Assembly (NCBI GenBank): GCA_031308135.1
Contig: JAHLJT010009419.1
Span: 186,125,829-186,189,828, forward strand
Direction: 5' to 3'
DNA: 64,000 nt
From: Acheta domesticus
Lineage: Eukaryota > Arthropoda > Insecta > Orthoptera > Gryllidae
Shown one piece after another: positions 1 through 11,651 of this stretch. The position numbers and the translations under genes were made by a program. The notes under the pieces are model-generated. The model worked only from the letters and a program-made list of their open reading frames with translations. It was not told the origin of the DNA and made no database searches. Position 1 is the first letter of the stretch. Each line of letters begins with the position of its first letter.

Positions 1-782
1 AAGGTGAATGAAGAAATTTTGTGAAAAAAATGTTATAAATTTTTTATAATGACAAATCTCGTTTCTTTTGGGTCCCCCTACGTATTATTTACCATTTTGA
101 CTGTATAATTCTGAACAACCTGTAACAATTATTGTAACTCAGCTTTTGTGTCCATGATCCCCATCTCAATCAGGTTTTTCGTCCGGTTTCCCTGATCGTT
201 AGAGCAAATGCTGAGACTGCACCTTGTTTTTCTTCGGGACAAAAATGTAACTTCTTTATATGTGCACGTCTTCTAGAATTCAATGGGAAATATAGTTACT
301 CAAATTGTCGTTTTCTATGTTGTCGCGGCAGGAACTATTACTTTACAAAGGACCTGAGGGATAAGAGCCCAAATCTACAGCTGATTAACTCTTTAAAATA
401 GATTTTATTACATCGGAGCGAATATTGTGTTTACAATCCTTGGTAAAAAACGCTCACTTCTTTCTGTATTCAAAATTCAACTAGTACATGTCTTCTGTTT
501 GGAATTATAGAATTCATTCCTCCCCGTAGCACGTCACGCAGTTTTCAACAGTTTTTGATGTATAATAAAAAGGCGTTTAGCACTCTCCTTTCAAAATATT
601 TTGTAGTGTGGTACCTCAATACATTTCCTTTCTTTCCAGTTTCATGTGGCAGGAGATTAAATCAAACAGTTCTCATGCAAAGTTTTCGTTTGACTTAATT
701 CACGTGCCCGGAAACTGCGATTGTCATCATCGGTGAAGTAAATGTTTTATCTCAGAAAATGGTGATTTCTTTCCCATTGGAT
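1..782. other. AT-rich non-coding stretch
   Basis: No open reading frame with recognisable homology is present. The only structure seen is a dispersed repeat copy at about 135-265, listed separately. Confidence 0.5.
135..265 (+). repeat. Dispersed repeat, copy 1 (pair at 27.8 kb)
   Basis: About 130 bases here align to 27822-27950 in the same orientation. The shared core is ATCTCAATCAGGTTTTT, then CCGGTTTCCCTGATC or CAGTTTCCCTGATC, then a GAC-AAATGTAA block and a TATGTGCAC or TATGCACATG block. The two copies differ at many positions, so this is an old interspersed repeat. The element class is not evident. Confidence 0.6.
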
Positions 783-1168
783 AGTGAGGGGCACCAACCT
801 CCACTTCGGATTACAGGGGATTTCCCTCCAAATATCTTCTCCCATTGAGCTACCGTCCCAGCATATACAAGCCGACTAGTCACCCAATATGTATGGTAGT
901 GTTTATGTAGGAATAGGCCAAGGAAGAGATACGGAATATCACTCTCAGTCTGACCCGTTTGATGGGATACTGTTCTGGCATTCGGCTGAAATGTTCGGAA
1001 AAAACACGGAAAATACTGTTCAGAGCAGCCGGTCGCTATAATTCCCCAGACAACAGCTGAATTAGACCTAGTTATTAATGTGTCGAAAATCCTGCCACTA
1101 TATCGATTCGAACTTACGACCTCTCGGTCAGTCGTTGCATAGTCGTTGGCAATGCTGGCACCGAGCTA
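783..1168 (-). mobile_element. tRNA-derived SINE, diverged copy
   Basis: Read on the - strand this matches the reference SINE copy at 50581-51066. The tRNA-like head lies at about 1095-1168, with a B-box-like TTCGAA element near 1100 and an A-box-like GAGCTAAATT complement near 1160. The body keeps the sequence around TATGGTAGTGT and the GAGCAGCCGG block. The 3' tail is missing. It is diverged and looks like an old copy. Confidence 0.65.
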
Positions 1169-4100
1169 AATTCAGCCGGTTTAAAAATTCTGTTTATTTG
1201 CTGAATCCCTGTTTAATCCAAATGAGTTGCCTACCAATAAGAATAAAATAACATGCGTAACTTCGGCTCATTTGCGGCTTCAGTGGCATAACTTAACTTT
1301 TCATTTTGTATGTATAATGCACAAAATTTACACAGACAACTTCTGTGTATAAAATTTAAACAGATATGAATTTTCTTTAGTATCCATTTAAAGTTTCATT
1401 TTATTTAAACTTTATTCAATTTTCGGGAGAGGGGCAGAAAGTATTGTTAAAATAGATTCAAATTCAGTTTATCTCATTTCCAATGAAAGTTCAATATATT
1501 AGTTTCAACAAGACAGTTCGATGCAGTAGTTTTCAATACAATGGTTTCAAGTTCTGTAACGAGGTAAATATTTTCACAAAGTTTACAAAACAGTTCAATT
1601 AAAATTTTATTTTATTTTTCCATGATGGAGTTGGGAACCTCATGCTATCGTAGTGAGCAAAGTCAAGTGCGGCAGTTGCTCCAAATTATCCAAGGAAATA
1701 ATTTACAAATTGTTTCAGACCGTTTTCCTTGCATCATAAAGCTTTTTTACAATCCTGTTATTACACAAAATACATTTTCATGTAGTTGTTAGTTCACAAA
1801 ATTCCTAAAAACCACTACTTTTAAGCCTATTGAATCAAATTTATACAAATTTTAAATTGGTGCAGCAAGAACATTAAATTAGTGTAGTTTCAAATTTCTT
1901 AACGCTTCAACTTTGCAATCACAAACTTCAATTATCACTTAAAATGTAAAAACTAAGTTCATTTACTCAAAATATTTTTATAATTAACCAAATTAGTTTG
2001 GTATCTTGAAATATGCTACGTACTTTTACACAATGTTAAAATACAATAATTTCTTATTAGTTACAGTTGTTATTTTTCTTACTACGCTCTATTACAGAGA
2101 ATCTGCAGCCTGATTTGAAGCTTCTGCTGCAGTTGCTCCCCTGAAACAAAAATGTTACGGTTCAAGAAATTCATTTGCAATTGTGCCAACCATTAACGTT
2201 ATAATAAAACTTATTATCTTGATACTTCAACTTAGTTACGTTCAAATCCTGAAAGTCTTGCAGTCTATATTTATGACCTTTATTTTTAATTAAATTTCTT
2301 TTTAACACTACAGATAGTGTCACTACTTTTTTCTTTCACAAAGCCATAGGCACTAGAAAATCTCTAACATTGAAACATAGGTACGTAGGTAACGTAGGTA
2401 CTGCCTGTTTTACTTATCCGTATATTAAGTGGTTTGGGAGTTCCGTAATTTATAGGGATATCCATAAGGATCATTTTTATCTTTTGAATTTGAGTTTATG
2501 CTCACATCAAAGAACCATTTTCAAATTTACTACTCTGAGTAACTTTACCCTAAGTGAAATAACTAAATCCCAATGGTTCAATTCCCTTCCCTTTAACTAC
2601 ACGGTACAGTCGCTTCTCACTAAAGGCCAACCTTCATCCGCCCCTCCTCTCGATACCCCGTTTCCTCTAACGTCTTTAGAAAGAAGCATGCCTCCTTTTA
2701 TTAAGCTTGTAAAGTTACATTTGAATTTCGATAAAGTTTTTCAAAATTTCTGGGGCCTCTTAAGAATTGTTATAGTAATTTGGAAGAATTTTGGACACTA
2801 CCATGACAAGTATATCAGTAAATAATTAATATCCAATCTCTTACTTTCCAACTAGACTTGCTTAAATTTAATGCAAACTTTTATTACGTAGCATATTAGT
2901 ATTTTTTTCCATTCGGTTGGCAGACCTAGGAAGAAGCGCAAGTAAAGAGAGATGAGGCTTTCCCTTTTCAGCTTCCAAACATAGTTTATTTTCAGAGCTC
3001 CTTCACCACCTCCTTTCCTTGCCTGCAGCATGAAGTTCCATTTTGTTCTATAAGACGACTGATATGGAAAGGAATGAAAGTACTCTTCTACCTCAAATTA
3101 CGCCTTTCCATGAAAAAATTGAATTTTTGTTTTTCATTGGTGCCTGTGCATTGAGACGTATAGTTTTCAATGCTTAAAAATAGTTTGTTTTTAAGTTTGT
3201 CAGTTTATCACTTATTATTTATGTTTAGTTTTCCGAATGCGCGCTCATGTGCCACGTCCAATACAGGAAAGGATATGCATTAAACGTGGTATAAACAAGT
3301 TGCGCGGTGTCACTGACATAAAATAACAAATAATTAAAAAATAGACCACACCTGATAGACTAAATAACTAAAATAACTTTAATATTTTGACTTTGTTAAC
3401 ACCTAATTTTAAGAGTAAACATGTTTAAAATCATATAAGCCACAAACATTTTAAAGCTTAAGCAGACGAGTACTTTAATTAGGGATCAGTAGCAGCCTTC
3501 AATATGCTTTAGGCAATAGGAAATTAAATTACGCGTTTGGGATTTATAGTTCAGGGGAGGGCCAGCGGCCAGCTGCTCCCTTTCAGGTGGGAGAAACCTT
3601 GTTGGGATGGATGGTTAAGGGTAAGGTCAGCGGCTAGCTTCTCCCTTTCAGGTGGGAGAAACCCGAAAGACCTGATTCGTCGAGGAACACTGAATTGATT
3701 AAGGGGCCCTTCGAACTACTGACTACACATATTGGAATCTGAAGGTGATTAAGATAATGTAAATATGAAGGAAGGGCGTTGTCGTAAAAGTAGGGATTTA
3801 GTCACCTTACAATTGGGTAAGGTGGTCCCTTGATGATCATCTAAATCCTACCCACACCGAACTATGTATATGAAGAGTCTCTCAGAATTTGAAATATAAA
3901 AAGAAATCCGCTGAAGTAAATAAATAAAGTTTTATCAAGGGGAATGGGAAAAATTCCTTGCAAATAGAATGTGATTTGCATGGTAGGCAAGTTTTCATGT
4001 ATTAGATATCTAAGTAATTCCAAAAAATATTTGGCTACAATATAAAGGAGAAAATACGCAATACAAACTAATCCCCATTGAATGACACAAATTGAATCAA

Positions 4101-4582
4101 GTTCTTAGAAACAAAGAATAATAATATGCTAACACTTATCTAAAATGTATACACGATTGTTTTACTACGTCCTTTATACTGTCGGAACACTTAATTTGTA
4201 CCAGAAGATTAGAAACTGTCCTGTAACGCATATTGAAAGAATTTACATCAAATTCTGCAAATTATAGAAGGGTCTCCACTGCACTACTTACAAAATCTAT
4301 AACAAATAGAATGGAAGGTTATTGTTAGAAAAAAGTAGACTTAATAATTTGACTGATATTAAATTTCATATTGAAGTTGCACTGACAACACAAGAACATT
4401 TTTTTAGAAACTGAATTAAATAGAAATTTGTATATCTAAACATTTGACAAAGGACACTGCAATCTTATGGGACATTAGAAGAAAGAGGTAATAGTACATC
4501 TTTAAATCAAATGAGTATAAACACAATATTTATCGAAGAAATCCCGAGTACAAAAACGAAATAATTATATATTTATTGTACA

Positions 4583-4584
<2 letters not shown>
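1169..4584. other. AT-rich intergenic DNA without a supported gene
   Basis: The longest open frame (2370-2825, + strand, 151 codons) has no recognisable domain, signal peptide or composition bias and is not called as a gene. A short tandem duplication at 3555-3663 is listed separately. Nothing else is identified. Confidence 0.45.
3555..3663. repeat. Two-copy tandem duplication, ~64-bp period
   Basis: A segment of about 43 bases reading AGGGCCAGCGGCCAGCT, then CTCCCTTTCAGGTGGGAGAAACC, occurs at 3555-3598 and again with a few substitutions at 3621-3663. The block is much richer in G and C than its surroundings. The CTCCC and GGGAG parts can pair, giving a short hairpin in each unit. No function is inferred. 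Confidence 0.75.
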
Positions 4585-4618
<34 letters not shown>

Positions 4619-4624
4619 GAGTAA

Positions 4625-4660
<36 letters not shown>
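4585..4660. repeat. Mirrored (AAT)n / (ATT)n microsatellite
   Basis: About 11 TAA units at 4585-4618 are followed, after a short spacer, by about 12 TTA units at 4625-4660. The second run is the reverse complement of the first, so the pair can fold into one long hairpin. A 17-base palindromic TTCCGGAGTTACCGGAA follows directly. Confidence 0.9.
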
Positions 4661-4661
<1 letters not shown>

Positions 4662-7600
4662 AATTCCGGAGTTACCGGAACGCAGATCCGTCGTATCACC
4701 ATACACACTTTCGCCTTTTCACATTTCCTCATTTATTTTGAAGTCAAGATATACTCATTTCAACCTTGCTTCGTTTCTGAATACAGATCCAACATAATTT
4801 TGTCTTTCAAGATATCTACGCCTTTACTCAGATGGTTGGATGAATACCTGAAACATAAGAAATATCGGTAGAAATCTGTTCACAAAAATCAATACATGTA
4901 CAGAGAACGTTCATTTCAAAACCATGTATTGATGAATTACTCGCCAGCGCAGAAAGGAAATGACCGACTCGGGTGTAATTTGTTTTTTTTATTTTATTGA
5001 AAATACTTACATTTCTTACATTTAATTAATACTAATACTGAAAAAAGTTTTTAGTAACTGAGTAAAAGCGTGTGAAAGAATGGCGAAAAAAATGCTAAAA
5101 GAGAAAAAGTTAATAAGTTTCTGAAATATAAGCAGAATTAAAATTTTAACAAGTACACAGAATTGCAAAATGACAATTTGTTTTATTTATATGGTATATT
5201 TCTCAGAAAGTTTGATCTTTTGTAATAAAGTGCTATTCCCTTAAACTACGCGTTTGCCACTTATATACATGGGCTTTAAAATTTATATTTTGTCGCCGAA
5301 GTGACAAATTTTTGCCACGTCTCGCGTGGACTTAAGTTCCTGTAAAGAAAATGTTCATTTTTATTTGTTTTCTCATTAACCAGTACTAGAAAGCTTTCCA
5401 GACGTTTCGACTACATTGCCACCCTGTTTCAAGTGTGCTGTCCGCCAACTTCATATTTTTCCAGCGAAGGACGACTGAACGATGGGCAGACATTCAGTTT
5501 TCCTTCCGATGGAAAGGTGTATTCCAATTCTTCATTGCTGTTTAACTTTCATATTACAATAACCTATACTGCAAAATCGCAAACTACTACAAGTAACAGT
5601 TCGCGTGCAAAAACCGAATTGGAACACTTCCCTAGCACTTAACTTACCCACCCTGCCCTGTGAGCCACGTGGGCGTGTCCCTCCTAAATCGCCAGTTGCA
5701 CAGAATGACCTCCGCTCTTGAACGGCGACCTAGACTATTGTCCAATGGGAGGTCATCTGCCATTAAGATCGATGCAGAATGCGAGGCCCAATGGCATCTC
5801 GCAGGTCAATAAGAATCCCACCCTCGTCAAAGTTGCCCCAAATCTCTATGACGGGATAGCAAGCCAAGTGCAATAGGTGATCCAGCTCAGGAGCGGATCC
5901 CTGATATGGCTAAACAAACCGCCCGGATCTTACTAGCTAACTGGGCCCTGCAGTCTTCCTATATTTGCCCATCCTAATCTACTACTAGGTACAGATTTTA
6001 TATTTCAAGCAACGTTCTTGATATTTATTTTAGCATTTTAATCATTTATCTCAAAAATGTAAATAAAAATCAAGCTTTATTACCTATATTAAATGATCTT
6101 ATACACAATTAAGTTGAAAATTTAATAATAATTCAAATTTTAAGTTAAAATAATCATCAGCAAGTTAACGAGCTACTCAACAAAAATGTGAATCCTACAT
6201 TTAAATTTACTCTGATTCAATAAAATCAATTGAAGTTCATTTCAGCAAACAACACTGCGGTAACCCAGCAATAAATTATACTAAAGGCGGACGAATACCC
6301 TTTTAATATTATCTGAGCGGAGCCAAAGACCGCACGTGGAAGAATTAACCCTCCCAACCTACATTTGAAAAAAATGTGGGAGCCTCCAGCACGGAGTGGT
6401 ACCTGCTACTGTACCATAGTTTCTATTGTACCCTACTGCATTGTGATTCTACTGTACCATTGTTTACTTAGTTTTGTCTTCCATCTTTGTATTTACCTAA
6501 TACAATTATGCGGCTGTGTAAACAAAACAGTATTAGTAAATAAATTAGCCGTAAGCAATTGGTAAATACTTGATTCTACAATAGTTTCAGGTTTCTCTTA
6601 GATTTGACGAATGTACGTAATATTCTGTGACCTTGCTTCCTCCAAACCAATTCCGGCGTGGCTCCAGCGAGTGTGGCTAAACCTGCGTCATCCACCGTGC
6701 AGCCGGAGAGAGGAAAGCGACCAGCCTGGCCGCCCTTCGGGCTGCCGCGACTGCTGCGAAGGGCAAGGGAAGGGATCAAGGGGCCTAGGACGAGGTTCGG
6801 GAAAAATCTCCGCCCAGAACACTCACCGAATCCAGTCTCCATCGGCGTCTGGACAATGACGCTGCTCTTCTGCCAGGGGAGCTATGATACCCTAACCTGT
6901 GGTTTGGAACCTATTCTTCCCTACGCTAACTGAACTATTCATCGTTTAGCCTCACTCTTAATAAATTTGTTCTACAATCCTCAAAAAAATATATTTCATA
7001 ATTTAAAATTATTTTATGTGCGTGTATTAATAAAGTGGCCTCTCATCAGTTATATGAATTACGTTCTCGAATTTCTATTTTCAAATTTGTTGTATAATAT
7101 TCTATATCCTTTGACGCTCTGTATCGCAACTATTACTATACTTCAAATTAGGCTTCGAAAAACCGTCAAACAAATTAACACTGTCACTAGGAAATTCTAA
7201 TGCTTGTTTAAATTGCAATTCAACTACACTAAATCTTAACCTGCAAATAGTGTTGGATGTATCGACCTGCACTGGATGTTCATTAAATTTGTACTATAGA
7301 TTTCAAACCTTTCGAGGATAAAAAGCTGAAACTGCGTTTTGCAACTTTACTTAAAAACTATTTGACCTAAGAAGTATTGCTACGCTCCGTAGATCGTGAA
7401 GAGTGTTTTCCCTATCCCCTGGCAGGAAAAAGGGATTGAGAACGTCGAGAAGAACGGCATCGCGAAGAAGGCCACAGCAACAGTGCAGCAAACAAGCATG
7501 AAAAGGCTGTCGCACCAACAATCATTAATATCTTGCAAGCACTCATTTCACGAAGTATTCACTGATCATTCTGATAAATTTCGGATCTGTACACTTCACA

Positions 7601-8359
7601 CAGTAAGCAATTTTCCCTAAATGCTTTACAGCTCAAGGTTTCACTGTACTGCACTTTCTCTCCACTACACTGCACACTACTACCTCACTTCACTACCTAA
7701 ACCTACACTTCGAACGTAAGTTTTAGGCCTCATTTGCGCCGAACGATTCGTAAAATTAATCACATTCCTTCATCACTCCTCTGCACTTTTCGCACAACAA
7801 CCTTCCTAATCCACATTCTGAAACGTAGGCACAGAATTTAATTTACAATCCAAAGTTTGAATCGACACATAGTTAAACGCACAAAGAAGCCTACCACATT
7901 CAATATAAACGAACCATAGTCGCCAACCATTTCGAGAACTATTCCCAATATCGTCTCCACGGTCTTAACACCGTTTCCGAAGCACACATTTATATTTCGC
8001 GACTCGCCGTCAAGTGAACCACGCTGGACAGACTCGGCGTGGGCTGGTCACAGAACGGAAACAGATCCTGATTGGCCAAGACACTTAACACTTCGAAATT
8101 GCAAAAACAAACGTTCAATTTATAAATTGGCGTATTATAAAAAATGAAAAAATCTAACATTGCTAAACTAACTGGAATTGCCCGTGTATTTTCAATCATA
8201 ACATGTGATTTAATGATCTATTTCAATTGTTTTCGAAATATATCTCCTTCTCTCAGAATAATATTGTGCAAAGTATTTATAAAGGAACAGAGACCGTAAT
8301 GAGTTTGCAATTTCTTTCTGCAAATGAAATATAAAGAAAATTATTGTTCTTCTGTCGAA
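4661..8359. other. Intergenic DNA with two GC-richer islands, no supported gene
   Basis: Two blocks, at about 5640-5960 and 6640-6900, are clearly richer in G and C than the AT-rich flanks. Open frames cross the second block on both strands (6576-6842 minus, 6611-6859 plus), which fits GC-driven absence of stops rather than a gene. At 7640-7720 there is C-rich, CACTAC-like simple sequence. No domain is recognisable in any frame. Confidence 0.45.
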
Positions 8360-8430
8360 AAAATCATTGTCTCGTCACAGCATTACATAACTTTCTCTAC
8401 ACTATGTGATTGGACGCTAAAAAGTAAAAA
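8360..8430 (+). repeat. Fragment of the 3' end of the ACTAGTGG-family element
   Basis: This stretch shares the CAGCATTACATAACTTTC block with positions near 10245 and 45700, followed by a related CTACACTATGTGATT segment and AAAGTAAAAA. The same block precedes the 3' terminus in the more complete copies, so this is a third remnant of that end. Confidence 0.55.
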
Positions 8431-8639
8431 TTAAGAATTTTAATAATTATTACTAATTTAACCTGACGTTAAACGGTGGCGAGAACTTTTATGTTGATAA
8501 TTTTACTTTCTCGCCATAATACGTACTTAAGTAGCGAAGAGAAATTTGTAACGCTGCCGCAGAAAGTGATGATTTTTTGTCAGAAAAACTCGTGTTGTGC
8601 AACTTCGGCTCCAAACGGTCCCAAATTTTTGAACTTAAA

Positions 8640-8806
8640 TTGCCTTTTATGACAACGTTTTACTCTTCTTTAATATTCTTAAAATAATTTTTCGTTTCTG
8701 CCATTAGAAAACTGAAAATTTAAGAAAAATTCAAAAAACTGTACTTTGGACGGAATACGAGTAGATGGCAGCTCGCAAGAGTATGTGGCGGAGGTAACAG
8801 ACCAAA
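8640..8806 (-). repeat. Inverted 5' fragment of the ACTAGTGG-family element
   Basis: The reverse complement matches the first part of the adjacent element (about 8870-9040) and the fragment at 49500-49660. Shared markers are CACATACTCTTG, AGCTGCCATCTA and the AAAGTAC to ATTAAAGA stretch. It sits head to head with the element that starts at 8807, making an imperfect inverted repeat centred near 8830. Confidence 0.65.
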
Positions 8807-10365
8807 ACTAGTAGTGTTACAGATTGGCACCGACTTTCCCGTATTCGTTTTCTATTTCCTTTAGTCACGGCTAGCTATTCGGAATTGCCACATACTCTTG
8901 CCAGCTGCCATCTACCGCTGCCCAAAATATATTATCTTGACATATTCTTAATTTTTCCGTTTCCTAAAAGTAGAACAAATATATTAATTTAATAATATTA
9001 AAAAAACAGTTAAACCTTATCCTAAATGGCAATTTTCGTTGAAAAATTTAGAGCCTTTTTCAAGAAAATGGCGCTTAAGCGCTGCTGTAAATGCAAAATT
9101 TGAAGCACTTTTTCACAGAATTTTTTGAGTTTTCGATGAACTTCTTGGAAGTCATTGCAGCACATACGCTTAAAAATTCAATTGTGTTTACAAATCGCTG
9201 GAAATGTGAATTTTAACTGTATGAGAGAACTTTAAAAAATTTATTTTTGTAATTGTTGAAAAAACAAAAAAATATCCCAAATTGAACTTTACGCCATATT
9301 AAAGAGTGCAATTAGCACTATACATTCGAGAAGTTTAAACAAAAAATTTGAAGCCATTTTTGAGAAAATGGTGTTGGAGCGTTTTTGAAAATACGGAATT
9401 TTTAGCTAGTTTTCACAGAAAACTACTCAATTTTCGAAAAACTTTATTCGGCATTATTTAGAGCACATGTTCTTATTAATATAATAATGTGAACAAATCG
9501 CTACTGATGTAAATATTAATGATGTGAGAGACTAGTCAAAAAAATTAAATTTTTGTAATTTTTGAAAATACAAAAGAATAGAGCAATATAGCGTTAATTT
9601 CATCTCATAGAGAACATTTAGCACTATCTCTACAAAAAGTTTAAAGAAAAACTTTGGAGCCGTTTTTGAGAAAATTTGTTTTTTGTAACTTTTTAAAATT
9701 TCCAATATTGCGTGCAATATTGCGCAAAAACTACTAAAATTTTTAAAAAATGTACATGACCTTAATGAAAGACCTCAATTTAAACAACAAATTTTATTTA
9801 AAGGAAAAATCTCTAACTTCAATTTTGTAGTTCTAGGAAGACGCCGAAAAAATTAAATACTTGAAATTCTCGAAAATTCAGAGTTAACCGTGAAAATGAG
9901 ACCTACGCCTATTTATAAGTGTATTATACTTTATCCTTACAAGAAATTTCAAGAACAAATTTGAAGCCGTTTTTGAGAAAAGTTTGAAAATGTCCGGGGG
10001 GCTTCATGTAAAGTACCCTCAAATTTTGAAGAAAGTTTTTCAAAATCGAGGCTCCTTGTGTGGACGCAGATCGTCCGGTAAGTATCCATTTTGGAAGAAA
10101 TTGCACGTATGGTTTATGCGCTAGTGTTGTTCACAGACTGACAGACGGAGAGACGGACGGACGGACGTTTTGAAAAGATCCACTTGTTCGGTATCAGGGG
10201 ACCCCAAAACGTGTATTTCCGTTGAAATCTTGAAATCGATTTTCCGCAGCATTACATAACTTTCCCTATACTAAGTATATTACTCCGTATATACGTACGT
10301 ATACGGGAAAGTAAAAATGAAACACTATTGCAAAAACGTCTGTGCCATTCTGTAGCACCACTAGT
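8807..10365 (+). mobile_element. Non-autonomous TIR element, ACTAGTGG family, both ends present
   Basis: The left end reads ACTAGTAGTGTTACAG, followed by ATTGGCACCGAC. The right end read on the - strand is ACTAGTGGTGCTACAG, followed by AATGGCACAGAC, giving TIRs of about 28 bases. Inner TTTCCCGTAT and ATACGGGAAAG blocks extend the symmetry after a spacer. The interior is AT-rich with repeated GAAAA- and TTTTGAGAAAA-type segments and a GACGGACGGACGG motif near 10150. It has no long reading frame, so it is non-autonomous. Two further copies lie at 44170 and 49730. No clean target duplication is visible, and I cannot assign a superfamily. Confidence 0.75.
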
Positions 10366-11606
10366 TTATTTCTGGATTAATTTTTCTTTCTGAACAAATA
10401 TATTCATCTCTTTTGTAAATAATAAATAATTTACATTTTTCTGGAGTGTTTCTATACTTGTGCAATGCAAATTTTTGCATGGAAAGCAATTTTTCGAACC
10501 AACTTTTGAGTTCTTATTGCCGCTCAGCCATTGAGAATACCCAGTAGAATATGAGTAGTTTATTAGACAAAATATGCTGAAAATTGTCTTTAGAGTTTAT
10601 TTTCCAATTTTTGACATTTCCTACTGTTATTTATTATGAGTATGCAAGGAATTGGAAGGAATGAAAATTAGTACACAATATTCAGTTGTTAAATATCATA
10701 TGTATTGCACTTCATAATATATGAATCACATAAGTAAATAAAATATGCTACCTAGGGTTACAGTATCATTGTTGATCATTAAGTATTTACAAAATACAAC
10801 ACCTACCCGGACACCCTGAATAGGGTAAAAATTTAATCTGCACAATGTTAACTGAGTTCTAGAATCCCTGCCTCTCTTTTACTATACATAGTTTAGTTAT
10901 GAACAAAACACTAACATTGTTGCGGTCATTCAAGTTGGGGAAACGACTGAAAAATTCCTAAAATGTAATACCCGTTTAAAGAGTAAATGTACACTATCGT
11001 TTTGAGATAAATCTGCATTAGCATCATTGACTTTTGATACTTTTCAAAAATAATTTGCTTCTCTATCTATTGCAATACCAAAGGCTCTAGCCGGATAAGG
11101 GGGATTTAGTTTGCAATTCGACTCAGATTTTTCCTACGTATCTGGATGTAGAAAATATTATTATTTTCAATATAAGAGGTAAAAATAACCACGCGGTAAG
11201 TACTTACAGCAGGAAAAAACGTTTTTTCCTGTTTAAATTTAGAAAATAATAATTTTACGGCATTTGTTTTATTTCTTTGCTTCTGATATGAACTTTCCCG
11301 TAGTAATTGGTTAAAAAAATTGACTTGTAGGTGCTTTTCAGTTCTTAAATAGCGTAAAAAATTGATTAAAATATTTTTTTCTATAAAAATGTTAACCCAA
11401 TTCTTTTTATAAAAATTCATCTAATTCATAAACTTCCAGATGGAATTTCAGATTGTGTTACTTATGAAATGTAGACTATTTCATATGCTTTTGAGTGCTC
11501 CAACCGGCAAAGGTCTAGAATTTGATTTACGACCTGGCGGGCCGATTTTGTAACCATGCTTTTTTACGATTTTTCGATGTTTCCTCCCCGGACACCTGTG
11601 TCTGTG
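10366..11606. other. AT-rich stretch with nothing identified
   Basis: A 104-codon open frame on the - strand (11106-11420) is Lys-, Asn- and Phe-rich, as expected for translated AT-rich DNA, and has no recognisable motif. No repeat family was matched. Confidence 0.4.
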
Positions 11607-11637
11607 TGTATATATATACATATATATATATATATAT
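11607..11637. repeat. (TA)n microsatellite
   Basis: A run of TA units, interrupted once by CA, lies directly before the LTR-like block. Confidence 0.85.
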
Positions 11638-11651
11638 TGTCCCGATTGCAT

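Noticed and set aside
2370..2825. 151-codon + strand frame
   Set aside because: No recognisable motif, no splice or promoter context, and ordinary AT-rich composition. Length alone is not enough in 64 kb of six-frame sequence.
6348..6365. TTAACCCTCCCAACC, resembling a piggyBac end
   Set aside because: No matching inverted end followed by TTAA was found nearby.
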